The notes under the pieces are model-generated. The model saw nothing but the letters and a program-made list of their open reading frames with translations, was not told the origin of the DNA and did not search any database. The translations under genes and the position numbers were made by a program. DNA of 64,000 nucleotides. Origin: Linepithema humile (taxonomy: Eukaryota > Arthropoda > Insecta > Hymenoptera > Formicidae). The DNA lies in the NCBI RefSeq assembly GCF_040581485.1, contig NC_090128.1, positions 41,012,931 through 41,076,930 on the forward strand. The letters run 5' to 3'. Below are positions 30,881 to 43,368 of the stretch, in pieces. Position 1 is the first letter of the stretch. Every line of letters starts with the position of its first letter.

Positions 30881-33800
30881 GAATCAAGTTTTACTAAAGT
30901 AAAATTTACTTCAAATTTTGTCTAAAGAATAAAACTTTGTTACACATTAGCAACTGAAAAGTTTATGAAAAGTTCATTTACGATCGCTTGTACCTCAAGA
31001 ATTATTGGCGCCTCGTAATTTCCGTTAAGGAACCATCGACTTGAAAATGTTTGAAAAATAAAAAGCAAGTACATTTGATTTGGGATGCCCAGCACGCATA
31101 CGATGGTGAAAAAGCTCGTCTTTTCCTCTCCGAAGCGACTTGGTCTGTTCCTTCAAGGTGTAGCGTGGCCGTTCGAGCGCGAGCTGCCGCGTAACCTGTT
31201 TTCATTTTTATCGTCGGCATCAGGTTTCAGCGCAGGTGAGTCGCGAAGGTGCTGACCAGAGTATTGGCGAACCAGTCTATATTCGCAGCCCAACGTTTCC
31301 TTCTTCTTCTCCGTCGCAGAAACGCATTGACCTTCGAAGTATCGCATTGGCGACAATCCACGCGCAGACGTATGTTGCATTGTCAGAGCGATACGATAAG
31401 AGAAACGTATATATACCAAACAGCCGATCGATTTAAATCTGTAACAAAGTTAACTGGCACTTTTATTTTCTCGAGATACAAAATATCCCGAACTTAACAA
31501 ACCATTTTTCATTTATATACTTCGATCAATCGGGCAGTTTATTTCAAACTATTATCAATTTCAATAACTGAAAATTTTACGACATATTATCTTAATTAAG
31601 AAAAGAGAAACAAATTTAAAATAGTTTGAAAATAAAGAAAATATAACGTGTTGAATTTCACTCTATAATTATCAAAAATATCAAATAGGTATTATATTTA
31701 TAGTGAGATTTTGTATATAAAACAATAAAATAATAAAAAAAAAGAGTGGTTCCAAAATTTCTCTCTATAATATATAGTAAAGAAAACCTGCATTTATTAT
31801 TCTTATGTTTATCTAAAAATGTAAAAAAATATTATCATGCAGAATACTTGTATTTTGCTTCAATCACGAGAGATAAAATTAAACATTTTCAGAAATTTAT
31901 TAAATCCAGATTGCAAGCTAGCGTTTCTCACATCTTTATTAATCATCAAAAAAATAAAATTTGATGGAGAAAATCTTATAAATATTGATTATAATTTTAA
32001 TAAGAATCATGATTCTCGCATTTTTCTTCGTTAAACATAATCAAAGCTGTTTGACATGATTATTGATCTTTCAGTTTATTGAAGACATTAATTAAGTCAA
32101 TTAAGACAGTTCAACTAAATTGCAAATTATACTACAAAAAATTAAATGTGAAAATCTATTATTATGCGTGAAATAATATCTATTACGCAAAAAAAATTTT
32201 TACTGTAGAAAGACCGAGATTCTATGATAACAAATCGAAGATGTTTATTTACAACGTAAATATCGTTCGTTTCAGATTTTTACTGGTTAAATAAAACACA
32301 TTGTATTGATAATATGTGCTTAAACATGTAATTCACATCATAATTATACATTGTGTTAACGTTTTTCACAGGATTAGTAAAGTACTGCGCGATGATAGTA
32401 CGCCCAAGTCATAGTGCGATGGAAGTATAAAACTCTAAAATCACCCTTCTCTTATATATATATTTTGGGTATACCTAGCAGTGTTTCTACGCCTTCTACG
32501 CATTCTTACAAAGAAACAAACGTCATTATTTCCCTAATTATATTCTTACGCGCTAGATAAACGATGATTTCGATATTTGTTCGAGGATGTACAAAGCTTC
32601 ACTTTCCTTCTCTTTCTCCTATTTCTTTTTTTTTTTGTTCTCGAATGTACGAGTTTTACATTAAAGCTTCTCCCGTTCAACTACATATAGCTTCAGCGTT
32701 TCTCTCTTACTTTTACCTTCGATAATTACATCACAGCTATAACCTTCGCTATGAACGCGCTTTCCTGTCTCCTTAACATATCCTCTCTTCTGTAAGTACA
32801 TTAGACACGACCGAAGAGAACATCGAGTACTTAACGTTGCTTTTTTTCTTTTTTTTTTTTAATACTTCGCTTACACGCTATTATGTACAATTATGGATAG
32901 CAATGCATTATGAATCCTGGGTACTCACTCGTAGCATGGAGAGCACCACTTTCTTTCTACACGATGCGTTCATGAAAGACGACAGTACTGTTCAAAACCG
33001 GTCGATCACTTGTGAGTGCGTGAAGGAGAGGGTCAGCGAAGAAACTCGAGTAAAAGTAAGGAGAAAGAGAGAAAGAGATAGGGGGGAAAGAGACAAAAAT
33101 GGACAGAAAAAAAGGGACTAAAATGAATATCTTACGCTGAAGATCAGGGAGCAAAAATAGAAGAGAGAAAAGTTATATACATCCAAATTAATAGACACTA
33201 TACAAAAAAATCTCTGATAAACAACAACGTAACTCGGGTTTTCTCGCGAGTTTTCTTCTCTTATTTTATATAAAGTAATCACTAAAATGGAGAAATCGAT
33301 TGACATACAAAAATCAATCAGGAGCAAAAAAAGTAAGATAATGTACATTGTATCGTGAGACATGGAGTGCATTTCAAGTAATAAACAGCAATCGTAACAG
33401 GAACTAGTATAGGAGACCGGCTCTAAGTTCCCTGCCGCTTCAAACAACTTTCTGTCACTTTTACCTTCACTGTTCCCTTTTATTCTTACTCTCCCTAACA
33501 ATAGTTTTGTTGGTTTTTATCTATACATTGCACTATATAATGTTTGCACATTTTGGTAAAAATTTACCAAAATATATGATCAAAATGCTGTATTGAAAAC
33601 TTATCATACAATTATAGAATGCCTTTCAAATTTGAGAAAAGTAGACATTTTTATGTCATTTCTCATGAAATTTGGGGGAAATTTGTTTTTATTAACTAAA
33701 AGTTTTTATTAACAACTAAAAAGTTATTATTTTTTATAACTTTTCTTATTTTAATCTTTATATTATAATAATTATAAGCCTCAAACTGAAATTTTATAAA

Positions 33801-36800
33801 ACTAAGTACGTCAAATTATACAAATAACGAAATAAATATAATAAACAAATTTTATAATTCATTTTATCTCTGCAGCTCAGAAATCGTGAAAAACTTTTTA
33901 CATTTACTTGCTTAATAATTAAAAAATTGTTTCAAAATTTATACTGATAAAAATCAACACCAAATTTCACAAGAAATAACACTATGTGTTCGCTTCTCGC
34001 CTAATAATTGGGATACCCTATAAACACTTTCCTTAAGAATTTCTAGCCGTCCGTACTGATATATGTACGTTTCATGCAAAAGAAAAACTCTAAAAATAAA
34101 AATATTGATTTTAAAACAATCTCTGATATACTGATATCTTATTAAACATTAAATGTGACTATATAATTATTTGTTCGCTATAATACTCAATATGTTTGCA
34201 TATTAGATAAATCGGAATCAGAATCAGACGGCTACATTTAATACGAAATAACAAATAAGAAACATTATTCATTTCAAAAATGAAATTTGGAGACACTCGA
34301 AAGAGTATTTGATTAACGTAATGAGTGCACATAAAGCGCAACATATTTCTATCAAAATTTTAGAGAAGTTAAATATTTTAAATGATTACAAAATACCATA
34401 TATGTATGTGAAAAAAATACTCAATAGTAATATAATTTTTATCATATATGGCACCACATTTTCCAGAGAAATACACTATATGTATATAGAATGAAATAAA
34501 AATATTTTATCTATATCTTTATATATATGCACGTATAAGCATCATGTGCATAAATCTTAAATTTGTATAAGGTATCCCACTTCTGATACTTCACTTTTAT
34601 GATAGATTCTTTAGTCAATTTGGAGTTGATTTTTTTTAATCCATTTATTGCTTTAAGACTTTCTTCTTCAAATTTTTCTTCTAATTAGTTTAATCAAGTA
34701 TTCTTGACATTGAATAAGTTGACAAAAATGTTGATACACTGTTATTCTTGAGTTATAAATATTCGAACAGAAAAAGTTTCTCTTGAAGTAAACTTTATAA
34801 AGTTAAATGTATAACACACACAAAATTGCATTGTCCAACCAATTTCAGATGAAATTTACTTAAATAAAATTTTAATTTAAGGCTTAATATGGTAAAGATA
34901 TATTATGGTAAAAATTTGAGAAGTCGTTAATTTCCCTCGACATTTTCGGTAAAAAAAATCAACTTCAAATTGGTCACAGAATTTGTTATTAGAAAAATAA
35001 TGCACAAAAAATAGAACATTCAGAACATCCCAGACCGAGCAAGCTACCTTTAAGTTTTTGAGCAATTTGAAGTGAAGCAAAGGAAATGTAAAGGGAGATT
35101 ATCATTGTCACAAGTTATTTCTTTCTACTTAAATATCTGTGTAAATAATCTTCAAATTACAAATTTCTCAAAACAAAGTTTACTTAAAATTAAATAAAGA
35201 AAATTTTACTATACTGTTTACTGAAAGTTTCGAAAAAAAGTTTTCAAAAATCTCTCCAATGTCACTAAGATCAACAAACTTCTTAATTCCTCAGCAGCAT
35301 CCCATTAATTTTTTACGACTGTTGCCTCAATTCTTCCCAATTTATGGAAGGTATAGTCCATTATATCACTGCGAAACAGAATTAGTATTGAACACACAAC
35401 ATGCAATTCAAATGCTAATATCATTTTCGCTAAAAAAAAGTCAACTCTAAGTTCACTAAAGAAATTAATTTGAAATGCTTTTTCGTGAAATGTGTTCATG
35501 ACGCTTAGCTTTTATCGTTTACTACATTTGCTTGTGATACTTGGAACATTTGAAAAATTAGACCTACTCTTACTTGAGTGTCCTCATCATCAGATCCACT
35601 GTAAACACTTTTGTGAATCACGCCGTGCAGATTAAACAAAGCTTTTTTTTTTGTAAAAATGCCGTGCAAAGCATAGTAAAATCTTGCTTGTAACTAATTT
35701 GCATTATCTCTTTCTCTTGCTCATACATTTGTCACATGTCGTTATTTTCCGATTGTAACATTACCAACAAATTGCGAGGACATCTTGTGATACAATAACC
35801 TGAAGTAAGGTAAAAGTCGACTTACACTCGATGTATCACTCCTTATCTCGATACATAAAATCGATATTTCAACTCGTCTTAAAATTTTCTTCGTTAACAT
35901 TGACGTCGCGATAGCCGATAAACAATTTTGACCAGTAAAAAGTATCAACAATTCTATCATAGAAGTAGCAAAATTGCTTTACGCAAGAGGGTACATTTCG
36001 CGGTATTTCCGCATTGGCATTCCACGCAACCGCCTCATACTGTCGCATACATTAATAAAGAAAAAGTTGTTTAACTGTACTCTGTATTTACATTATCGAG
36101 ATATAAAAATACTAACGAGAAACGTACCTATATAGACGAGGTCCTTCGCACGCGCGCGCATCACTTCCTTAGAAATTAATTAATTCATAGTCAAGTTTGG
36201 CAGTAATATTGTCCCTAGCTATTTGCATTCTTATTGTTGCTTACAAGATTTTTGTCCTGTCCAGCTATATCGGCAAAAACATTTTTGCGGGACACACTGC
36301 ATGCTCGTATGATTTCTTATCCCGGTTTGCTAATTCCAGCCGTGCCACCATGTGTTCATATCTCTACCTTGGAAGATTTCCAATTCTCCTCACGAATCTT
36401 CACCATGGATATAAGAACAAATGCCCTCATCACTTTTACAACCATCATTTATCATCATGGGAATTACCAACAACTCGCAAAACATGCAATTTGAAAAAAT
36501 CCACATTTTCTCGCTAAAACAGATCTTTCACATACCAAAACAATAAAATGCGTTTCTACATAGTACAAAGATTCTACTTGCCTTAATTAAACCTAAACAA
36601 ATAAAGAAATAAAAAAAGTATAAAAATGCATTTAACAATCATGATAAATTGATAAATTCAACATTAAAGTCTTCAAAAGGTGCTTCAGCTAAATAAAAAA
36701 AAAATGTAATAATACTAGTCGTAAATTAAATTAAATTAAGAAAATGCGGATATTCAGCGAGATATCTTTTCGCGCTACATGCCAGCAACACTCCTCATAC

Positions 36801-37241
36801 TTTCCGAAATAAAGAAATGTTTCGGCACACATGAACCATCAGATATCCTATAACTTTAAGAAGGATAATAAAAATAATAATAATACTCGACGTTTTGTCG
36901 CAACAACGTTCTGTAGCCTATTCTGCAAAAAACGGCTTTTAATATCCATGCGTGTACGCAAATACGCGTGTGTTTGAATGTGTATACGCAGATAAGAATA
37001 TTCAATATGCACAGTATGTATATACTCTCGCATTTCTAGAAATATAGTAAATCTTATAAACTTGTTATATATATATATGTATATATATATATTCGCCTTT
37101 GTGTACAGTTTCTCACTAACACGACAGTTCAAACGGGTTATAACGCGCGTATGGAACCGTGATTTTCTTTTGTAAAATACGTATATACGTGGAAGAGAGA
37201 ATGGCGAAACACGGCGTGGCATCAAAAGTGCGCGAGTTTCA
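30881..37241. other. intergenic, no gene seen; CpG-rich block at 31.1-31.4 kb
   Basis: A CpG-rich block at about 31080-31430 is followed by AT-rich DNA. Frames at 35259-35450 and 36197-36517 have a slightly more protein-like composition, the second with a hydrophobic N-terminus, but neither matches a family I know and no splice partners were found. The right part should hold the 3' untranslated region of the ABHD17 locus if its transcript runs past 37242. Confidence 0.45.
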
Positions 37242-38825
37242 TTAACACTTTGTTTCCAAAGTCGCTCTCTTGACTTTGTCGGAACACTCAGCGTCTAGTT
37301 TCTCCTTGACCTCCGAATAGCTGCTGCCCGAACCTTCGGCCGATGTTGTATGCGATGTGTGTGGCCCAACCTCTTCCAGAGATAATATTTCTGTGCCGGT
37401 GGGCGAATAGCTCACTGTAGTTGCTTCACTTGTCGGCGATGTTACACAGCTGTCACCTACGCTTCTGCTACGCGGAGTGTAACGGGTCTTCTGGAACTGT
37501 TGTATGTTCAGAGATAAACTGGCTTGCATCGACGATGTTCTTTCCGAAAGCTTCGCAGGATTGTTCTCGGTTTGTACATCGACGTGAGACGGGCTTCTTG
37601 AGCGTGGAACATGAAGCGGACTATCTGGATCTGCCACCATATCGGATGACAAAATTTTTGAGCTCGCGGCTAATCGGCTCGCGCAGGGAGAATACTTTGG
37701 CAAGTTAATAGTGATTTTGTCCGAGTTCACTGTCAGAGATGATCGGCCGGACTTTTTCAACGGGCTACAAGCAGGTTTCTTCTTTTTCAACTGTTTGGCG
37801 TCATTGTAGGAATCAAAGCTCTCGGTAGAATCACTCTTCTCCTGTTCCTTGCATTTATCGAGACTCTTTTTCCTTATCTTCGTGCACGTACACATCTTGG
37901 TACTCCAGGGAAACTTCTTTGTTGATTCTGTAGTCTTTGTGTGTGCTGTGTCGGATTTTTTGAATTTCATAATGTTGTCCACGATTGAGATTTTATCGTA
38001 ATAACGTTGGCCGCTGTCTTTGTTAGTGCTATTCGAGTCCAATATCGACTCTATGCAATTGTACTTGAATTGAAATCCCGGAGACTTTTTCTCCGATATA
38101 GGCTGAGTAAGAGTACCTCTACAATCAGTAACATCCTTTTTAATATCACCGGAAGCGTTAGAAAACGATGCGACCGATTTTTCCCCGATCGCGCATTTTC
38201 GGCATATAAAATGCCTATGATTTCTTTGGCATGCGACGTCTGTTTTTTTGTTATTCTGACCAAACGAATTCTTCAAACTTCTGTGAACAATATTTTTCTG
38301 GCTTTGAGCAAAAGGATTTTTCAAATTTTTCGGTAAGTAAGCATGCTTCTTGACAACCTTTCCAGCATGATTCGCTAGAAACTCGTGATCGGTCACTTTT
38401 TCGGCGGCGGCGACTCTGCTGTGACCTTTGTCCTTTGTGTAGATAGAGGAATCTTTCTGCTTAGAATTCTTACTCTCTGATCTCGCACTAGATTTTTTCG
38501 AATTACCTTCGGCATTTGGATTCTCGTCTTTGGAACATGTTTTCTTAAATGACTCTGAGCGATAAGTTTCCTGGTTTACAGTCTGTTGTTGCTCGCAAAA
38601 GAAGAAAACATCATCTACAGAGGCGAAGGATGATTCTTCGTCACAGGGAAGGACAGGCGTCTTCTCCCCTGTGGGAGGCGACTGCTAGACAAGCTTCTCC
38701 GTAGGAGAACTCGTCGAAATGGAGCTAATGGTGTTGGAGTTGTTGGAAATGGTACGTCCTTGGCTGCTCGCATGCGTATGGCCCCCTCCTTGCCCCCCCT
38801 GACTCTGGGAGAGGCTGAGTCGCCG
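37242..38825 (-). CDS. candidate stop-readthrough extension of ABHD17 (or alternative last exon)
   Basis: Immediately after the ABHD17 TGA (38828-38826) the same frame is open for 46 codons, rich in Ser, Gly, Gln and Asn, to TAG (38687-38685), then for 480 codons to TAA (37244-37242). Both stops are followed by C, the context most linked to leaky termination in insects. The 480-codon part has no ATG in its first ~240 codons, so it is not an ordinary separate gene. Its product is Ser/Lys-rich and probably disordered, with Ser-Pro and Arg-Ser-Arg-Ser motifs and one Cys/His patch (HRHFICRKC). A GACTC/GAGTC stem could form at 38821-38801, just past the TGA. No AATAAA crosses the region; one ATTAAA lies near 38135. 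Rival: splicing from the ABHD17 exon ending at 39060 (phase 0) to an acceptor before 38684 or 38681 (TAG or CAG, both phase 0), which would replace the His-bearing last exon. No protein family recognised. Confidence 0.6.
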
Positions 38826-41800
38826 TCAGTTTACCAATTCCACGTTTACAAATTGTTTCAATCGTTCGAGATACTGATTGAACAACTCTACATCATTATG
38901 GCCGGCACCCTGAAAAATTCCATATTTACATATCTCGCTTTGTGCAATTTATATGAGATAAAAGTGCACAACAATATAATAGCCAACATAAACAAAAAAA
39001 AGCTAAAGAAAATATTAAACAATTGTTTTTAATAAAAATGTATTATCGATTTCTGATACCTCAACCCATAGTGGTTCTACTGCTCGTGGACATCTTTCGT
39101 AAATCGCTAGACCGTGACTAAAATTTATAACTTCATCTTCGGTACCGTGAATAACCAGAACAGGGGATGTCACCTTCGGCACTTTATCTATGCTGCAAAA
39201 AGATAATAAAATTTAAACATTGTTTTTAATAATTATATATAATGTTATTTTATATTAAAGAAATTTCATTTTTCTTATCAATAGCATTTATATTCTTAGA
39301 AATTTTTATTTATAAGTTTATCAAACATCAACAATATTTTAATTAAAGAATTAAAATTTATGATCAATATAATAGCCTTTACATATAAAACATTCTTTAA
39401 AAATAAATCACATTTATAAATAAAAGTAATTTTATTCAAAAATAAATTATGTTGCAAATAATAGATAGATGCTAATTTTTTTAGAAATTGCAATTGCAAT
39501 TCTCAGACTATTGGTAGCATGTGTAATGTAATGTTGATAATCCATGCAAATAATGTGTAGGAGTTAGCGCTATTATAAATTTAAATGTAAAATATGTACA
39601 CAATTGTAGATTAATGTTGAATTAAAGTACATATTCAACATGGGGTGAAATACAAGTGAAAAAAGAGGGAAAATATAAAATGAAGGTTTTGTTTGAAAGT
39701 TATTTATAGACACGTTGATTACCATGTCACCCGTATATAGGTAACACGTGCATTCCACCGGAGGCCGTATCACACGTATACAGGTGACAGGTCTTATTTA
39801 CACGATTATGAGTGATATTAGAAAGCATTTCCAATAGAGTCTAGTGTAGAACCAATAAAGCAATGATATTGAAATTTAAATTATATTCTTTTCGTATCAA
39901 ATTCGCTTTCTTTTTGTAGAAATTAATTTCCTTTTCGCACTTTATACTACAAAGTTTGAAAATCTGAATCATTTACAATTATACTAACAAGAACTCAATA
40001 TTGACAAATTTTATGTACTCATTAATGTACTTATTGATTAAATAATTTATAATAAAATTATGTTGCATTGTTGTTTCTTATTATTTATATTTATATTACT
40101 TTTATATATATTATCTATATCTAAATTAACCAAAGTCGATTTACTCCTTTGATCAATCTATTTTAAATATAAGTGCAGAAAAATTAAATTTAACTTTTAT
40201 AAATAAACATAAAAATTTAATCATTTAAAAATAGAATATATCCATAACGTAATTTTTAAAAATTAATACAAAATAACATAAAAAATAAAACACTCATAAT
40301 TGGTGTACTCTTTTTCGTACGTTGTATTGTAAACAATAGATATACATGTACTCTGTCTAAAGTTTAAAGATTGCAGTTGCAAGCGAAATGTAAGGCTATT
40401 GACAGCATATGTAACATTATTGGTAATCCGTTTTTCTCTACGTTCTACGTCAACAACGTAAATTTATTGCCGCGCGTCGATAAATATCGTAAAATCCACA
40501 CGAAACCTATTAGCGAGACACATTACGACGCAAATCGTGCTACACATAGATTTCATCACGTATATCCACGTGACGTAGTTATATATTTACTTGATATATA
40601 TATTGACCATAAAGTTGTGTAGCTTAACGAGATATTAGCAATCTTATTTGTAATTAATCAATGAGCGGAAAATTTATCATCCGAGGTTGCCAAATTTATG
40701 AGTTATACTAAAAAACATTATTTCAAGATAAAATCCGCTTATCGATCGGCAAATTTCTTCAATTTATTTCAAATTGACAGTTTATTATCATACTAAACAT
40801 CATACTAAACAAATTTAAAAAAAGAGAAAAAATACGAAAAATATAATACAATTTTAAGGCTAAAATGAGCAAAAATAAACCGCTTGAGTTTATTTATCTA
40901 AAATGAACCTATGCTTATTTTAAAACAATTCTCGAAGGTAATTTTATGCGTGTATGTATGTAGTATTAGGCATTGCAATATTTAATAAAAGTTTGTTACA
41001 TTTAATTGTGTAAAAAAATTTTTTAAATAAAATTTATAATGTGGAGCAACTTTTATTATTCAGAATGATCATTTTCAGTTTTAATTAGTACTTCTTTCAT
41101 TTAGAGAAAGAAATTTTTGTAATTTTTTTTTGTTCAAAAAATTAAAAACCATAGTTTTTATTTAAAATAATGAATATAAAAGAGAAAGTGTTTCAATCAA
41201 TCTAATATCGAGCCTCTGCTGCCTAATATAACTTGCAAGTACATATCGATTTTATTGTTGTTTCGTTTTCTTATATTCTGCTTTGTGTGCTTGTCAATCA
41301 TTATAACCTTGAAGCTAAAATATGGAAACCCTCTTCTAGATGTTTTGTGCATTTTTAAAATACCGATTAATTATTTAACTACCGATACTTAAAATACCGA
41401 TTGACTTATTTTGCTCAACTAATTTTTATCTCAATTGTTTTCTTAAAAAATAATTTGGTCAATAAAAAGTCAAGCGACAGTTCATGTCACGTGCATGGCG
41501 TAAGAGATTTCGACGATAGGCTTATTTCTCATTTCGCTGTATTCCCGTGTCTTTAATATTAACTTGTAACCGATATACTGCCAATTGTCAAAGAATTACC
41601 GTTCGTCCGGGAGATTCTTACCTGGTGAAAGCGTCGAAGAACCAAGTCCTTTTGGTTTTCGGAAACGCGACTCGCATACCGGACATAAGCGGCGAATGCA
41701 GCACGACCGCGCCGACCTCGTATCTCGCAGCGAGATCGACAGTGGGCACCGTGCCGATGCTCTGTCCGTAGAGTATTATGTTCTCGGGGCTGATACCATA

Positions 41801-42265
41801 ACGCGTACGCAGCGCGTGCCACGCGGCATCGATGTCCGCGTAGAGATTCTTCTCGGACGCCTTGCCGCCTGACACCCCGTAGCCCGAGTAGTCGTAGCTG
41901 AAGATGTTGCAGTTTATGCGGGAGCCCAGCCCCAAGTAGAAGCTCGACATCTGGCCGAGGTCGACAGCATTGCCGTGGGAGAAGAGGATGGTGAAGCGCG
42001 CGGTCGCCGAGCACCGCACGAACAGGCATGCTATGCGATTGCCGCGCGACGTCCTTGCGTAGAAGCCCTCCACAGCTTCCTTCTCACGCTCGGAGTACTG
42101 CCACTCGGCGCGCTCCGACAGGGAGATGGTGAACTTGGAGCCCTCGTCCTCGACGAACGAGTACGTGGGCTCGGGCGGCAGGAAGGCCAGCTTGTCGGCG
42201 ATTCTGGACGGGCAGGGCGGACAGCAGAACAGGCAACACAGTTCACTCAGACTTAACCCGTTCAT
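38826..42265 (-). CDS. ABHD17: ABHD17 alpha/beta-hydrolase, protein depalmitoylase
   Basis: Three exons: 42265-41622, 39192-39060 and 38909-38826, with GT-AG junctions that keep frame, giving 286 aa, close to the ~288 aa of vertebrate ABHD17 proteins. The N-terminus has a cysteine cluster (CCLFCCPPC, residues 10-18), which in this family is palmitoylated and holds the enzyme on membranes. The hydrolase core shows the nucleophile elbow GQSIG (Ser169), Asp234 in GTEDE and His263 in GAGHND, the complete catalytic triad. Family members remove palmitate from Ras-type and synaptic proteins at the plasma membrane and endosomes. ATG 42265 is chosen because the cysteine cluster begins just after it; the open frame upstream has no ATG. 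Intron 1 (2.4 kb) is AT-rich and holds two diverged copies of a ~60-bp sequence (about 39487 and 40371). The stop is TGA-C; see the in-frame extension downstream. Confidence 0.96.
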
Positions 42266-42958
42266 GGTGTAGCACAACCGGACGTAATGACAGTCTTGCA
42301 CCACGCACGCACAAAACCACCGTCTTTGTATCACGTCTCCTCTTCGTGAAGCCTCGGCATCGAGGTGTCCGGCGATCGGACCTCGCACACTGAGTCGAAT
42401 CGAACGAGGGGATCCGGGTGTCGAGCCACACCACTGTGCCGCGCGAGAAACGGACACTCTTTTTTTCTACCTAGTGAATCACACACGCGGCGTCATTTGT
42501 TATCGGTTTCCTATGCGAAGATCGCTCACAATGATTCAGCCATGACGACTCGCAGAGACGGACGATTTCTCTCCCACCTTCCCTTGTTCTTTCTTTCTCC
42601 TTCTCTTTTTCGCGAACACCGTGTCCTCCCCTCTCACCCTGCGTTGCGTACTTTCATTGTGTCAGGTGAGACAAGGCGCGGGATAGAGACGGGGATCGCG
42701 GTACCGCTCGCTAGCGTCGCATTCGTGCTCGTGTTACCGAAGCTTCGCCGACGGGTGTTGGACGGTGAAAGCCGATCAACTCCGATCGGTTCCGATACGC
42801 GCCTTCAATGCAACTTCTTCAGCCGCGTTTACATTTACGCGTCATTTGTTATTGGTTCCCTATATTATCCCTATATCTTGTAGGCATCCCTGGGTGTCAA
42901 AAGTTATAAAATTAGTTATTCAAGTTTCTGAATATACCTTAATACTCTCTATACATAA
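42266..42958 (-). promoter_or_regulatory. ABHD17 5' flank, CpG-rich
   Basis: CpG-rich DNA from about 42300 to 42840 directly upstream of the ABHD17 start codon, probably its 5' untranslated region and promoter. No TATA box was seen in the expected orientation. Open frames on both strands here follow from base composition. Confidence 0.5.
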
Positions 42959-43368
42959 GGTTTGTTCGTGTCACATGCCTCAACATGCTCCAATACGCTT
43001 CAATCTATAGTATATGTGACGTAATACTATAGGCTGCGTTCCGAAATTCACTGCTAGTACTGAAAATCTGCAGTTTACCCTACGTATATTGTAGATTTTC
43101 AGTACTGGCAGCAGTGATGCGATCTTTCCCACAGCGGTCCCGGCTCGGCTGTGCTCGGCTGCCTCACACAACCTTACAGAAGCGCTACGTCACGTATTAG
43201 TGTGCACACGGATACGTGACGTAGCGCTTCTGTAAGGTTGTGTGAGGCAGCCGAGCACAGCCGAGCCGGGACCGCTGTGGGAAAGATCGCATCACTGACT
43301 GGCAGTGAATTTCGGAACGCAGCCATAGATTGGAGCGTATTAAAACATGTGAGGCATGCGACAAACCT
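42959..43368. mobile_element. outer palindromic MITE, split by a nested element
   Basis: The left arm (42959-43009) and right arm (about 43325-43368) are inverted copies: AGGTTTGT at the left outer end and its inverse ACAAACCT at the right, and CAATCTATAG against CTATAGATTG inside. If the nested element (43032-43324) and one ATA are removed, the sequence closes into a clean hairpin of about 117 bp with a short loop. This shows that the outer element was there first. It lies about 0.7-1.1 kb upstream of the ABHD17 start codon. Class unknown. Confidence 0.8.
43032..43324. mobile_element. nested palindromic MITE with ATA target duplication
   Basis: A 293-bp element starting GGCTGCGTTCCGAAATTCAC and ending with the inverse, flanked by ATA on both sides (43029-43031 and 43325-43327). 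The core arms 43112-43197 and 43212-43297 are 86 bp each and match perfectly as inverted copies, around a 14-base loop. The left arm carries an extra small hairpin (AGTACTGAAAATCT at 43056-43069 and its inverse at 43093-43106) that the right arm lacks. A 3-bp A/T duplication and GGC-type ends suggest a PIF/Harbinger-like origin; this class call is an inference. Confidence 0.85.

Noticed and set aside
35259..35499. Short ORFs on both strands considered as a chemoreceptor fragment
   Set aside because: No recognisable receptor motif; composition is that of AT-rich DNA.
36197..36517. 106-codon plus-strand ORF with a hydrophobic start, considered as a broken P450
   Set aside because: No P450 motif (no heme-binding Cys or ExxR) and no neighbouring exons; hydrophobicity alone is not enough.
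42266..42457. Upstream in-frame extension of ABHD17 exon 1
   Set aside because: It has no ATG (begins GTG) and the family's N-terminus with the cysteine cluster starts at ATG 42265.
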